Part shown: in pieces, positions 1 to 7,017 of the stretch | Layout of the letters: every line of letters begins with the position of its first letter | Position numbering within the stretch: the stretch's first letter is position 1 | Source of the DNA: an uncultured Clostridia bacterium | GTDB lineage: Bacteria; Bacillota; Clostridia; Oscillospirales; CAG-272 | DNA length: 33,408 nt | Direction: 5' to 3' | NCBI GenBank assembly: GCA_947624995.1 | Contig: CANQMS010000020.1 | Location: forward strand, 1 to 33,408 | Translations under genes and position numbers: made by a program | Notes under the pieces: model-generated | What the model was told of the DNA's origin: nothing | The model's database searches: none | The model's input: only the letters and a program-made list of their open reading frames with translations

Positions 1-528
1 TTCAAAGCAATTTGGGATATTATAGACCGTATAGGCATGGATCATCGCGCGGATATCGATATTTTAGCGACAGTTTTCCTCAGAATAGCTTATATGATCG
101 GCTATCAGCACAATGATAAAGAATACACTCGTGAAATCATAGATGTTAGAACTGATCATGTACTCTCATCAGAAAGATTGCCATTTGTTTGGAATTCATT
201 ACACATTGACGAGGATGTTATAGAAACGCTAAACGATCGTTTCGGGGCGTATAACGGAATATCTTTGGAGGGCTTTTTTTACTATAATGATCTACTTGCT
301 CAGAATGAGGATTGTAAGTATCATTATTTACAAGGGGACAAATGGAATATAACAGCTGGCCGTATCAATAATTGCTTGTCTCATCTTACTGTTATTTCCC
401 ATATTAGGGGCCATATTGGAATATCGAAACTTATAGATAGTTTTCAACGTTCAGGTGTGGCTCCGTTGCCGCAAGCTCGTTTTCATGAGGCGTGTGGAAA
501 CCTAATACAACGAGAGCGCACAAGATGA
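1..528 (+). CDS. C-terminal part of an unrecognised protein, probable restriction endonuclease
   Basis: The reading frame is open from the first base of the window and ends with TGA at 526-528, so only the last 175 residues are present; the ATG at 37 is internal. I do not recognise the fold. The fragment is mixed charged and hydrophobic with no membrane segment and contains a compact block LQGDKWNITAGRINNC. The stop overlaps the start of the Vsr gene by ATGA, and a C5 methyltransferase follows. That order (unknown gene, vsr, C5 MTase on one strand) suggests the cognate type II restriction enzyme, but this is inferred from position only. A neighbouring mobile-element gene is the main alternative. 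Confidence 0.5.
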   Translation, partial: FKAIWDIIDRIGMDHRADIDILATVFLRIAYMIGYQHNDKEYTREIIDVRTDHVLSSERLPFVWNSLHIDEDVIETLNDRFGAYNGISLEGFFYYNDLLAQNEDCKYHYLQGDKWNITAGRINNCLSHLTVISHIRGHIGISKLIDSFQRSGVAPLPQARFHEACGNLIQRERTR

Positions 529-989
529 AACATCCCAAATCTTACGATTCTACTCCGGAAACCCGGAAAAGGATGTCACACGTAAAATTGAAGGGTGGCA
601 AAGCTGAAACATCATTAGCAAAGGCGTTATGGCATCGTGGATATCGGTATCGCAAAAATTACAACCGCCTGCCAGGTTCTCCCGACATAGCTATCCTAAA
701 ATATCATATCGCAGTCTTTGTCGATGGTGAGTTTTGGCATGGAAAGGACTGGGGAACTCGACGGGATAGATTGCAGCGAAATCGCGAATATTGGATAGAA
801 AAAATCGAAGAAAACATGGTACGTGATCTTTGCAACGATCAGATGCTCGTTCAGTCAGGGTGGATACCCATCCACTTTTGGGAAAAGGAGGTCATCAAAA
901 ACTTGTCTGAGTGTATAGATGAGATCGAGGAAACTATCATTTCGCAGCTGATAGATAACGTGGACTATTCGGATTCAATCATTTGGTAA
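525..989 (+). CDS. vsr: Very short patch repair (Vsr) endonuclease
   Basis: Predicted 154-residue Vsr nickase, which cuts beside T:G mismatches created when 5-methylcytosine deaminates, protecting sites of the adjacent C5 methyltransferase. The family pattern is clear: an N-terminal RKRMSHVKLKGGKAETSLA (the usual start of Vsr), YRKNYNRLPGSPDI with the catalytic-site aspartate, VFVDGEFWHG, and the C-terminal GWIPIHFWEKE. Most Vsr proteins have FWHxHxC at the metal site; here it reads FWHGKDW, so the zinc-binding histidine and cysteine are not obvious. The start at ATG 525 overlaps the upstream stop (ATGA), which indicates translational coupling; an in-frame ATG at 492 lies inside the upstream gene and is less likely. 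Confidence 0.88.
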   Translation: MKHPKSYDSTPETRKRMSHVKLKGGKAETSLAKALWHRGYRYRKNYNRLPGSPDIAILKYHIAVFVDGEFWHGKDWGTRRDRLQRNREYWIEKIEENMVRDLCNDQMLVQSGWIPIHFWEKEVIKNLSECIDEIEETIISQLIDNVDYSDSIIW

Positions 990-1025
990 ATAATCATCAC
1001 TGTCAACCAAATAGGAGATGTTTTT

Positions 1026-2258
1026 ATGGAAAAGATCAGGACAGTGGAACTCTTCGCAGGTGTAGGCGGTTTTCGCTTAGGGTTAGAAGCATCATCTGAT
1101 AACTTTAAGGTAATATGGGCAAATCAATGGGAACCATCTATGCAAGAACAGTATGCATTTGACTGCTATATTGCCCATTTTGGCGAAAGCGAACAGCATG
1201 TATGCCAGGATATTGCGACGGTCAAATCGAATGTACCTGATCATGATTTACTTGTGGGCGGTTTCCCTTGCCAGGATTATTCCATCATGAAGAAAAATGC
1301 AGCAGGAATAGAAGGTTCAAAAGGTGTTCTCTGGTGGCAAATAGACGATATCCTCAGAGAAAAACGGCCAAAATACGCACTGCTGGAAAATGTAGACAGA
1401 ATAATTCGATCCCCGGCAAAACAACAGGGGCGTGATTTCTCGATCATCCTGCGATGCCTATACGAAAAGGGATATGCTGTGGAATGGCGTATCGTCAATG
1501 CGGCTGACTATGGATATGCGCAACGTCGTCGCAGAACATTTATCATAGCATATCATAACCAGTCTCAACGTTTTCGTGATTTAGCCGAAGGTGTTTGTAC
1601 CAAGGGGTTAAAACACATGCACCAGTATATTATGGCACAAGCGGTGCTTGCAGAGGCATTTCCAATAGCATCTCACAGCCGAACTTTTACTGAAAGTTGG
1701 ATCGATGAAATAGCATACCCTGATATACCTGATGTGACTACTCAGCAAAAAGTAAGTTTATATAATGCAGGTCTAATGATGAATGGACGGATCTATTCTG
1801 TCGATGTGCATCCACAGCGCAAAGTTCCTATACCGCTACGTGATATTCTGGAAAAAGGATATGTTGATGAGCAATACTTCCTTCGCAGCGAGGATATGCC
1901 TCGCTGGTCATATTTAAAAGGGGCAAAGCATGAACGTCGAAAAAGAAGAGACGGCAGTGAATATTGGTTTTCAGAAGGTTCCGTACAATTTCCAGAACCG
2001 ATGGATAAGCCGTCCCGAACGATACTCACATCCGAAACGCAGGTCGGACGAACATCCCATGTTGTTGTAGATCAAATGACCGGGCGGTTGCGCACTTTAA
2101 CACCTGTGGAGTGCGAACGATTGAATGGATTTCCGGATGGATGGACGGATACTGGTATGCCGGAGAAAATGCGATATTTTTGCATGGGGAATGCCCTTGT
2201 GGTACCTTTGGTGACACATATCGGCGAAATATTACATGGAGATTTTACCAGTATGTGA
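1026..2258 (+). CDS. DNA (cytosine-5-)-methyltransferase
   Basis: A 410-residue C5-cytosine methyltransferase that transfers a methyl group from SAM to cytosine in a restriction-modification site. All landmark motifs are visible: motif I FAGVGG at residues 10-15, the catalytic PCQ at 81-83 (GGFPCQDYS), ENV at 121-123, QRRRR at 166-170, and C-terminal motifs IX/X (RTLTPVECERLNGFPDGWT then GNALVVPLV). The target-recognition region between motifs VIII and IX is about 180 residues, so it is a single-specificity enzyme. AGGAG lies 8-12 bases before the ATG. It sits 36 bases after vsr and is probably co-transcribed with it. The gene is full length and looks functional. Confidence 0.96.
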   Translation: MEKIRTVELFAGVGGFRLGLEASSDNFKVIWANQWEPSMQEQYAFDCYIAHFGESEQHVCQDIATVKSNVPDHDLLVGGFPCQDYSIMKKNAAGIEGSKGVLWWQIDDILREKRPKYALLENVDRIIRSPAKQQGRDFSIILRCLYEKGYAVEWRIVNAADYGYAQRRRRTFIIAYHNQSQRFRDLAEGVCTKGLKHMHQYIMAQAVLAEAFPIASHSRTFTESWIDEIAYPDIPDVTTQQKVSLYNAGLMMNGRIYSVDVHPQRKVPIPLRDILEKGYVDEQYFLRSEDMPRWSYLKGAKHERRKRRDGSEYWFSEGSVQFPEPMDKPSRTILTSETQVGRTSHVVVDQMTGRLRTLTPVECERLNGFPDGWTDTGMPEKMRYFCMGNALVVPLVTHIGEILHGDFTSM

Positions 2259-2617
2259 ACCATCGCTGATACAAAATATTAAGGTTGAATCATAGTGCTT
2301 GAAAATATATATTTGAAGTTAGAAATAACATATTAAGCGCAATAATATATTTAGAAGAACAGAAATATTATGCACATGCAGATTTATTAAGGGCCCAGGT
2401 TAAAGAATAATATAAGCAAACAGGCTTAGAAGCGAGGTGAATGGGAGCCTGTCCTCAGACATTCGCTGAACCTTAAAGCACTTAACGAGCCTAAAGAAAC
2501 GATCACGATCCATATCGCGGACGAGCTTGATTAAAACACCATAAATATTTGGCGTGCGGTAGCTGCCGTTTCACTGGAATCGACGGATACCCATAAAAGG
2601 TAGACGGTGTTGTCATC
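2259..2617 (+). other. Gene-poor stretch with broken coding debris
   Basis: There is no intact gene for 550 bases after the methyltransferase. Within 2295-2410 a GTG-initiated frame begins LENIY and, after a one-base shift, continues into a frame ending YLEEQKYYAHADLLRAQVKE before TAA at 2408-2410, which reads like the end of a small decayed protein. A second scrap at about 2462-2535 ends LNLKALNEPKETITIHIADE. Neither is recognisable as a family. The stretch is AT-rich like the rest of the island and looks like the scar of earlier insertions and deletions. Confidence 0.4.
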
Positions 2618-2772
2618 ATGCCGTTTACGAACGAAGAACTGCTCAAATTCCTCAATCAGGACCTGTATTATAAAAAATAGTCAGCTCTGTCAAAGCGTCG
2701 TTCGCCAAGATACCGCAGATAACCGATGTCAAGTGGCACGAGGAGATCATGGAGGATATTTTTGGAGAGTAA
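2618..2772 (+). pseudogene. Frameshifted small gene, about 50 residues
   Basis: ATG at 2618 opens a protein beginning MPFTNEELLKFLNQDLYY that stops after a run of six A (stop TAG at about 2679). Removing one base from that A-run joins it to a second frame, IVSSVKASFAKIPQITDVKW and onward to TAA at 2770-2772. The two halves make one plausible soluble helical protein, so this looks like a single-base frameshift in a homopolymer. It could be a true pseudogene, phase variation or a base-calling error. It ends 40 bases before the three-gene cassette and may once have belonged to it. The family is not recognised. Confidence 0.5.
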
Positions 2773-2811
2773 CGGAGATACGGAGGGACAAAGCAATAAA
2801 AGGAGTAACTT

Positions 2812-3165
2812 ATGATAAAGCCAAGTGATTTTTTGGACGCTTTTGACAAGACTGTGGATATCATAAATCTTTGGACCGATTTTCGTAGGCAGGAAATTAT
2901 CGACGAGATTTTATGGCTTGACCAAAATTACGAAAATATCGACGCTCTGCGTGGGTATATTCTTAACCGCGTTGACTTTAAAAACAAACTGGCAAATATT
3001 GATTACGCGCGGAAAGTGCTTGAATATTCCGATGCGAAGATACAGCAATTAGCCGAGCTTAGGGCAAATTTCTTGCACGCGGAGCTTCGAAATTTTCAGA
3101 GCGAGAAGATAGAAAATAAGCCACTTAAGATAATTGTTCATGAGCTGAAAGCGCAGGGGAGATAG
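2812..3165 (+). CDS. Small helical protein, first gene of the DUF6414-like/AAA+ cassette
   Basis: A 117-residue, highly charged, almost wholly alpha-helical protein with no membrane segment, signal peptide or metal motif; heptad-like stretches (residues 45-100) suggest a coiled coil. I do not recognise the family. AAAGGAG sits 6 bases before the ATG, so it is well translated. The next gene starts 17 bases after its stop, again with AAAGGAG, placing it in one transcript with the DUF6414-like and AAA+ genes. A structural or adaptor role for the ATPase partner is possible, but it is inference from position alone. Confidence 0.75.
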   Translation: MIKPSDFLDAFDKTVDIINLWTDFRRQEIIDEILWLDQNYENIDALRGYILNRVDFKNKLANIDYARKVLEYSDAKIQQLAELRANFLHAELRNFQSEKIENKPLKIIVHELKAQGR

Positions 3166-3182
3166 AAAGGAGTAGGATACAT

Positions 3183-4001
3183 ATGGTGAAAATATGTAAA
3201 GTAGTTTATTTTGATGAGGAATCAGTCACGGATTATGTTCAGATAGCTGCAGGTGGAGCGCTGGAGAACACCACCGAATTACTCAAATCGAGAAATGCAG
3301 ATGAAGAACAAAGTGGAAAGGTATCCGGTAAAGTTGGAATAAGCGGAATATTTAAAGCATTGATAGGCTTGGAAGCCGGAGCCTCCGGGGAAGTATCAGC
3401 GGGCTTATCATTTAACAGCAGCAAAATGGTAAAAAATATAGTTAAGAATACTATATTAACAGATTTCCTGAAAATAGTGGACGAGACAAGCTCAAACAAG
3501 GGCTCATCTAAGCTTCCAAAAGGGGCAATTAAGCAATTTAAAGGGTACAGAATCTCAGCTAAAGAAAATTCGCTGTCATATATCGTAATGGTATCTCCGT
3601 TTTTGGGTATGTTTAAAAACGGAAGCTCCATTCCTGCGGGAGAATTCAGTATTGCCATTGATAAGTTGGACGCTGCGTTAAGGCACGCAAAGGGTTATTA
3701 TGAATTTGTAGGTACAAAAGGGAAGAGCCGTGTTATTCTGCGATTTAATATCAACTCTTTTCGCAACGGTTACACAATCAGCGATCTCTTAAAGATGGAT
3801 TTAACTGTTTATGCGATAAAAGTCGGAAAAACATCGCTTGATAACTTAAATGTAAATAACGAGTTGGGAATGGATATATCGGTAATTCTTAAAGATAATC
3901 CATCGTATGAAACTACTAAAGAGGCAGATGACAGTCAGCCTGCCAGTTCAGTATTAGATGTTTATGATGTTTTACTTGCAGGGGTAGAAGCAGATGACTA
4001 A
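3183..4001 (+). CDS. DUF6414-like protein
   Basis: A 272-residue protein. The opening (KVVYFDEESVTDYVQIAAGG) resembles the start of proteins annotated as DUF6414 as I remember them, for which I know of no experimental function. Residues 44-76 are glycine- and serine-rich with alternating hydrophobic residues (GKVSGKVGISGIFKALIG, then EAGASGEVSAGLSF), a composition seen in flexible or membrane-inserting segments; there is no classical transmembrane helix. The C-terminal half is a regular alpha/beta mixture ending in an acidic tail. The start has a strong RBS, and the 3' end overlaps the AAA+ gene by 8 bases, so the two are translationally coupled. A possible effector partnered with the ATPase; this is inference. 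Confidence 0.7.
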   Translation: MVKICKVVYFDEESVTDYVQIAAGGALENTTELLKSRNADEEQSGKVSGKVGISGIFKALIGLEAGASGEVSAGLSFNSSKMVKNIVKNTILTDFLKIVDETSSNKGSSKLPKGAIKQFKGYRISAKENSLSYIVMVSPFLGMFKNGSSIPAGEFSIAIDKLDAALRHAKGYYEFVGTKGKSRVILRFNINSFRNGYTISDLLKMDLTVYAIKVGKTSLDNLNVNNELGMDISVILKDNPSYETTKEADDSQPASSVLDVYDVLLAGVEADD

Positions 4002-5121
4002 CAGAATAATCATATTTTACGGATCGAAAAAGGATTTTGAGGTTTTAGTGGCAAGCGAGATTCGTGAAGGCGAAAATACCATTCCTTTTATGGAATTGAT
4101 TCAGCATTATAACGCACGGCTTCGACCTAACGAATCAGGTGTTCGCGAAGCGGCTTTAAGTAAAAATATTGAGGTAGATAACTGTATTGTCAGAGCTGAT
4201 GATTACGGTTCTGTGTTGGAACACGTTTTGTCGAATTTTGTTACAATAGTAACACTAAACCATGAAGTTGGTACTCTTTTTGTCCATAATCCTCCAAGAA
4301 AAGTAAAGGAGTCTTTAGAAACCGTATACAGCGAAGAAATAGAGTATCGATATTCGGATTATGGAAAACTATCAAGAGATAAGCTTAAGGATATATATCG
4401 AAACCTAAACTCGGAAATATTGGGGCAAAGCAAGTGCAAGAAACAAATTATCAGCGGAATGTACAGACTTATAGCCAAGTCAAATGACAAGCCGATAGTT
4501 TTAATGCTGTATGGTCCGTCAGGCGTCGGTAAAACGGAAAGTGCTAAAAGTATAAGCAGAACAATGGGAGGGAAACTCTTAAGGATACAGTTTTCCATGA
4601 TGCAATCCAATGAGGCGTATAATTATATCTTTGGTGCAGAGCATTCCAAAAATAGTTTTGCAAGGGACATGATGTCGCGGGAGGCGAATGTAATTTTAAT
4701 TGATGAATTCGATAAGGTAAACCCAATTTTATATAACGCGTTTTACGAGTTGTTTGACGAAGGACGATTTGTTGACACCACCTATGACGTTGACTTAAAG
4801 CAAACTATTTTTCTTCTTACCTGTAATTTCAAAAGTGAGGAGGAAATAAAGAAAGCGCTTGGACCGGCAATGTTTTCTCGTATTGGGTGTTGCATAGAAT
4901 ACGATGAATTGACAAAGGATCAAAAGCAAACGATTGTAGAAAATTGGTATAAATCATTACTTGATAAGATTGAGCAAGACGAGCAGGAGATTATTAAAGA
5001 CACAGATATATTGCAGTGGTTTATTTCTAATGCAGAGCGGTACGATAACATTAGAATATTAAAATCTAAAATGGAAAATGCTGTTTTTGATAAACTTGCA
5101 GAGACTTTTGTCATTGAGTGA
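3994..5121 (+). CDS. AAA+ ATPase of Clp/torsin type with a novel N-terminal domain
   Basis: 375 residues. Residues 1-115 form an alpha/beta domain (RIIIFYGSKKDFEVLV at the start) that I do not recognise. Residues 135-375 are a complete single AAA+ module of the ClpA/B C-terminal (AAA_2) or torsin type: Walker A GPSGVGKT at 174-181, Walker B VILIDEFDK at 233-241, sensor-1 TCN at 276-278, a candidate arginine finger in FSRIG at 294-298, and a sensor-2-like NIRILKSKME near 352-361. There is no protease, nuclease or second AAA+ domain, so it probably remodels a partner protein. Coupling to the DUF6414-like gene makes that protein the obvious client. A stem-loop terminator lies about 290 bases downstream. 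Confidence 0.88.
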   Translation: MTNRIIIFYGSKKDFEVLVASEIREGENTIPFMELIQHYNARLRPNESGVREAALSKNIEVDNCIVRADDYGSVLEHVLSNFVTIVTLNHEVGTLFVHNPPRKVKESLETVYSEEIEYRYSDYGKLSRDKLKDIYRNLNSEILGQSKCKKQIISGMYRLIAKSNDKPIVLMLYGPSGVGKTESAKSISRTMGGKLLRIQFSMMQSNEAYNYIFGAEHSKNSFARDMMSREANVILIDEFDKVNPILYNAFYELFDEGRFVDTTYDVDLKQTIFLLTCNFKSEEEIKKALGPAMFSRIGCCIEYDELTKDQKQTIVENWYKSLLDKIEQDEQEIIKDTDILQWFISNAERYDNIRILKSKMENAVFDKLAETFVIE

Positions 5122-5257
5122 TGTGATAACAGCTTTTCAAATTCTAAAGCCTACAGGTTTAACCAATTTAACAAGGTGTACCAATGAAACAACTTATCAT
5201 AATGAAAAATTGATAGATGTAACTTGGGGGGCAAGAGCTTATGGATGAAATAGTGAA

Positions 5258-5359
5258 ATGCGTGGAACTTTTTCAGAACAATATCAACAGTATTTTGCTG
5301 AAGTAGAAAACAAATGGCAGGCCGAAGAAAAGATTTTAGCCGATGAACATCCAAGATAA
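5258..5359 (+). pseudogene. Short coding remnant after the AAA+ cassette
   Basis: A 33-codon frame from ATG 5258 reads MRGTFSEQYQQYFAEVENKW and continues to TAA at 5357. The composition (charged, amphipathic) looks like real protein, but it is cut off upstream by TGA and is probably the end of a decayed gene. A GGGGGG-led ATG at 5241 in another frame gives only a 21-codon peptide. The rest of 5122-5411 shows nothing else I can support. Confidence 0.3.
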
Positions 5360-5411
5360 ATACAAACTCCAATTATACAGAATTAGCTTAATTTGATAGA
5401 CCAAAAATTTT

Positions 5412-5451
5412 CTCACTGTCGGTTAGTGTGTCGGCAGTGAGGACACTTTTT
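5412..5451 (+). terminator. Rho-independent terminator
   Basis: CTCACTGTCG at 5412-5421 pairs with CGGCAGTGAG at 5432-5441 (ten base pairs, one G-U), with a ten-base loop and a T-run at 5447-5451. It is the first clear terminator after the AAA+ gene and probably ends that transcript. Confidence 0.7.
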
Positions 5452-5608
5452 ATGCTTCGATATCAATTGTGATCTTCAGATTTAGGGACAGTTCTCTTTT
5501 TTTTCGGTATTTAATTTTCTTTTATAAATTTCCGCATTCTAGGCACAACCGCAAGTATTCATACGACTCCTACTTTATGGACTGGGCAATTCTTTCTGCT
5601 TGCCGTAA

Positions 5609-5776
5609 TCTGGACGGCTACCCATATCAACGTATGATTCAAATGAATTATACAAACTTATTAAGGGCCTTATTGCAATTTTCTCCAAGGGCAGTTCTGA
5701 ATGCAAAAAAGCTGAGTCGCCGGCATTAGATACACAAACTCAAGATGAATATTATGATGACGAATTGCCTTTTTGA
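5609..5776 (+). pseudogene. Gene fragment ending in an SSB-like acidic tail
   Basis: The frame 5609-5776 has no start codon and ends with an acidic tail YYDDELPF followed by TGA. That ending resembles the D-D-x-x-P-F tip of single-stranded DNA-binding proteins, which recruits repair and replication partners; plasmid and conjugative elements often carry such genes. The adjacent frame (5469-5729) also contains protein-like sequence (YDSYFMDWAILSACRNLDGY), consistent with one gene broken by a frameshift near 5633. Calling it SSB rests only on the tail. Confidence 0.35.
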
Positions 5777-5877
5777 TTTTAATGAGTGCCAATATTCTCT
5801 GCCACCACGCTGCAATCGCCGTTTTTGCACCAATTCCGCCGACCTTCCACAGTGACAGGTCGCACAAATCAATAACG

Positions 5878-5915
5878 AAAAACGCACTGAAATCGACTGA
5901 TTTCAGTGCGTTTTT
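5878..5915 (-). terminator. Terminator of tRNA-Trp
   Basis: A perfect 17-base-pair inverted repeat, 5878-5894 and 5899-5915, with loop GACT. On the minus strand it ends in TTTTT just past the 3' end of the tRNA. The same hairpin has a T-run on the plus strand, so it may act in both directions and insulate the tRNA from the island. Confidence 0.88.
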
Positions 5916-5917
5916 CA

Positions 5918-5990
5918 CAGGGGCAGGAGGATTCGAACCCGCGACCCACGGTTTTGGAGACCGGTACTCTACCAGCTGAGCTATACCCCT
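5918..5990 (-). tRNA. tRNA-Trp (anticodon CCA)
   Basis: On the minus strand the gene opens AGGGGTATAGCTCAGCTGG, with acceptor stem AGGGGTA pairing with TGCCCCT, a D-arm TAGCTCAGCTGGTAGAGTA, anticodon loop CTCCAAA giving anticodon CCA, and a T-arm with GGTTCGAATCC. The discriminator base is G and the 3' CCA is not encoded, so it depends on the CCA-adding enzyme (present at 31577-32845). The anticodon stem has one C-U mismatch at its outer pair. The AT-rich island lies on its 3' side. Confidence 0.95.
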
Positions 5991-6019
5991 ATGTAGCCCC
6001 CTTTTGGGAGCCATACCGC

Positions 6020-6048
6020 ATTATAACACACCGACTTGCGTTTTGCAA
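6020..6048 (-). promoter_or_regulatory. Promoter of tRNA-Trp
   Basis: On the minus strand TTGCAA (6048-6043) and TATAAT (6025-6020) are separated by exactly 17 bases, about 30 bases before the mature tRNA. The rest of 5991-6344 holds only this promoter, an imperfect palindrome around CACATGTG near 6150, repeated CGCGCCGCG blocks (6199 and 6259), a GACAAGATC/GATCTTGTC inverted repeat (6211/6243) and the spoVG terminator. Confidence 0.82.
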
Positions 6049-6294
6049 TACTTTTTTTCATTCTTTTTTCCGTAATTTTGCACGGAGTCCAGCCGTTTTA
6101 TACGGATTTTTCGGTTTTTTATCTCCCCCGGGCAAAAATTTGCAAAACACATGTGCATTTGCGCCGTTTTTATGGTATACTGAATGAAACGGACCCGGCG
6201 CGCCGCGCCCGACAAGATCAGGCTCGGGCGTTTGCTTTCCGGGATCTTGTCAAACAGACGCGCCGCGGTATATAATATCGTGTAACAAAAGGAA

Positions 6295-6318
6295 TGTCGG
6301 GGGCTCTCGCCCCCGACA
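6295..6318 (-). terminator. Terminator downstream of spoVG
   Basis: TGTCGGGGGC and GCCCCCGACA form a perfect ten-base-pair stem with a four-base loop TCTC. On the minus strand it follows the spoVG stop by about 27 bases and is followed by a T-rich stretch (TTCCTTTTG), typical of an intrinsic terminator. Confidence 0.7.
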
Positions 6319-6344
6319 CGTTCGGGTCTTGCTTGCTCTTGCGG

Positions 6345-6650
6345 TTACTCGCTGATATTATCCACTCCGGCATTTGCCGCGTCATTCTGCGCCGCTTCGA
6401 CCGCCCTGTGATACGCTTCCATCACCTTCGTCTCGATCTCCTCTCGGAAATCCGAAACGATCGGATGGCAGACGTCACGGCTTGTCCCGTCAGGATTTTT
6501 CCTTGACGGCATTACGATGAAATTCCTACCCGAGGCGCTGATGACCTTGATGTCGTGGACGGCAAACGCACCGTCAAAAGTGACTGACGCAATTGCCTTC
6601 ATCGGACCGTCTTCAAACAGCTTCCGAATCCTTACGTCTGTGACTGTCAT
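6345..6650 (-). CDS. spoVG: SpoVG family regulator
   Basis: A 101-residue SpoVG protein, the small nucleic-acid-binding regulator that affects septation, sporulation and cell-envelope gene expression in Bacillota. The family signature is unmistakable: MTVTDVRIRKLFEDGPMKAI, then VHDIKVI, FIVMPSRKNPDGTSRDVCHP and a helical tail FREEIETKVMEAYHRAV. Length is normal. GGAGG lies 7 bases before the ATG. It is transcribed alone, divergently from murC. An upstream TATACT on the minus strand near 6710 could be its -10, but I see no convincing -35 or sigma-H motif. Confidence 0.97.
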   Translation of the reverse strand: MTVTDVRIRKLFEDGPMKAIASVTFDGAFAVHDIKVISASGRNFIVMPSRKNPDGTSRDVCHPIVSDFREEIETKVMEAYHRAVEAAQNDAANAGVDNISE

Positions 6651-6929
6651 GCTCTTCCTCCCCCTGCCGCATATATACGACTTGAATTTTTATATCTATA
6701 TCGTTTATAGTATACACCGTTGCATGAAGCGGCATAAACGGGGAAGAAATGGACGGGGGCTGCGCCTCAATCAGGAACGTTAAACACACTCTTTTTTGTG
6801 TGTTCAAACACATTATACACCCTTTTTCGCCCGAAAGTGTGAATCATTTTTGGCTTTTGTGTGAATAATTTGTGTCTTTTTAGCTTGTCTTTCGACTTAC
6901 GAAAGAAAATTGGCGTCAATTTTACATAG

Positions 6930-6959
6930 TTGTTAATATTTTATGTGAAAATATATACT
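6930..6959 (+). promoter_or_regulatory. Promoter with embedded palindrome, upstream of murC
   Basis: TTGTTA (6930-6935) and TATACT (6954-6959) are 18 bases apart, giving a start near 6966 and a leader of about 50 bases before murC. The spacer is filled by a perfect inverted repeat ATATTTT-ATGTG-AAAATAT (6936-6954), which is placed like an operator. Upstream, AACACAC/GTGTGTT (6783-6804) forms another short hairpin. Confidence 0.6.
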
Positions 6960-7017
6960 TAGCAGACAAAGCGTTAATTTACTTAATTTTTTCATCGGAA
7001 GGAGCGATTTTTATTAT

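Noticed and set aside
5918-5990. Attachment-site duplicate of the tRNA-Trp 3' end inside the island
   Set aside because: No second copy of the T-arm or acceptor sequence was seen between 1 and 5900; the far end of the island may lie outside the window.
6247-6276. TTGTCA-18-TATAAT on the plus strand, a possible promoter of a small RNA
   Set aside because: It would read within about 20 bases into the spoVG terminator hairpin; no conserved RNA structure or gene follows.
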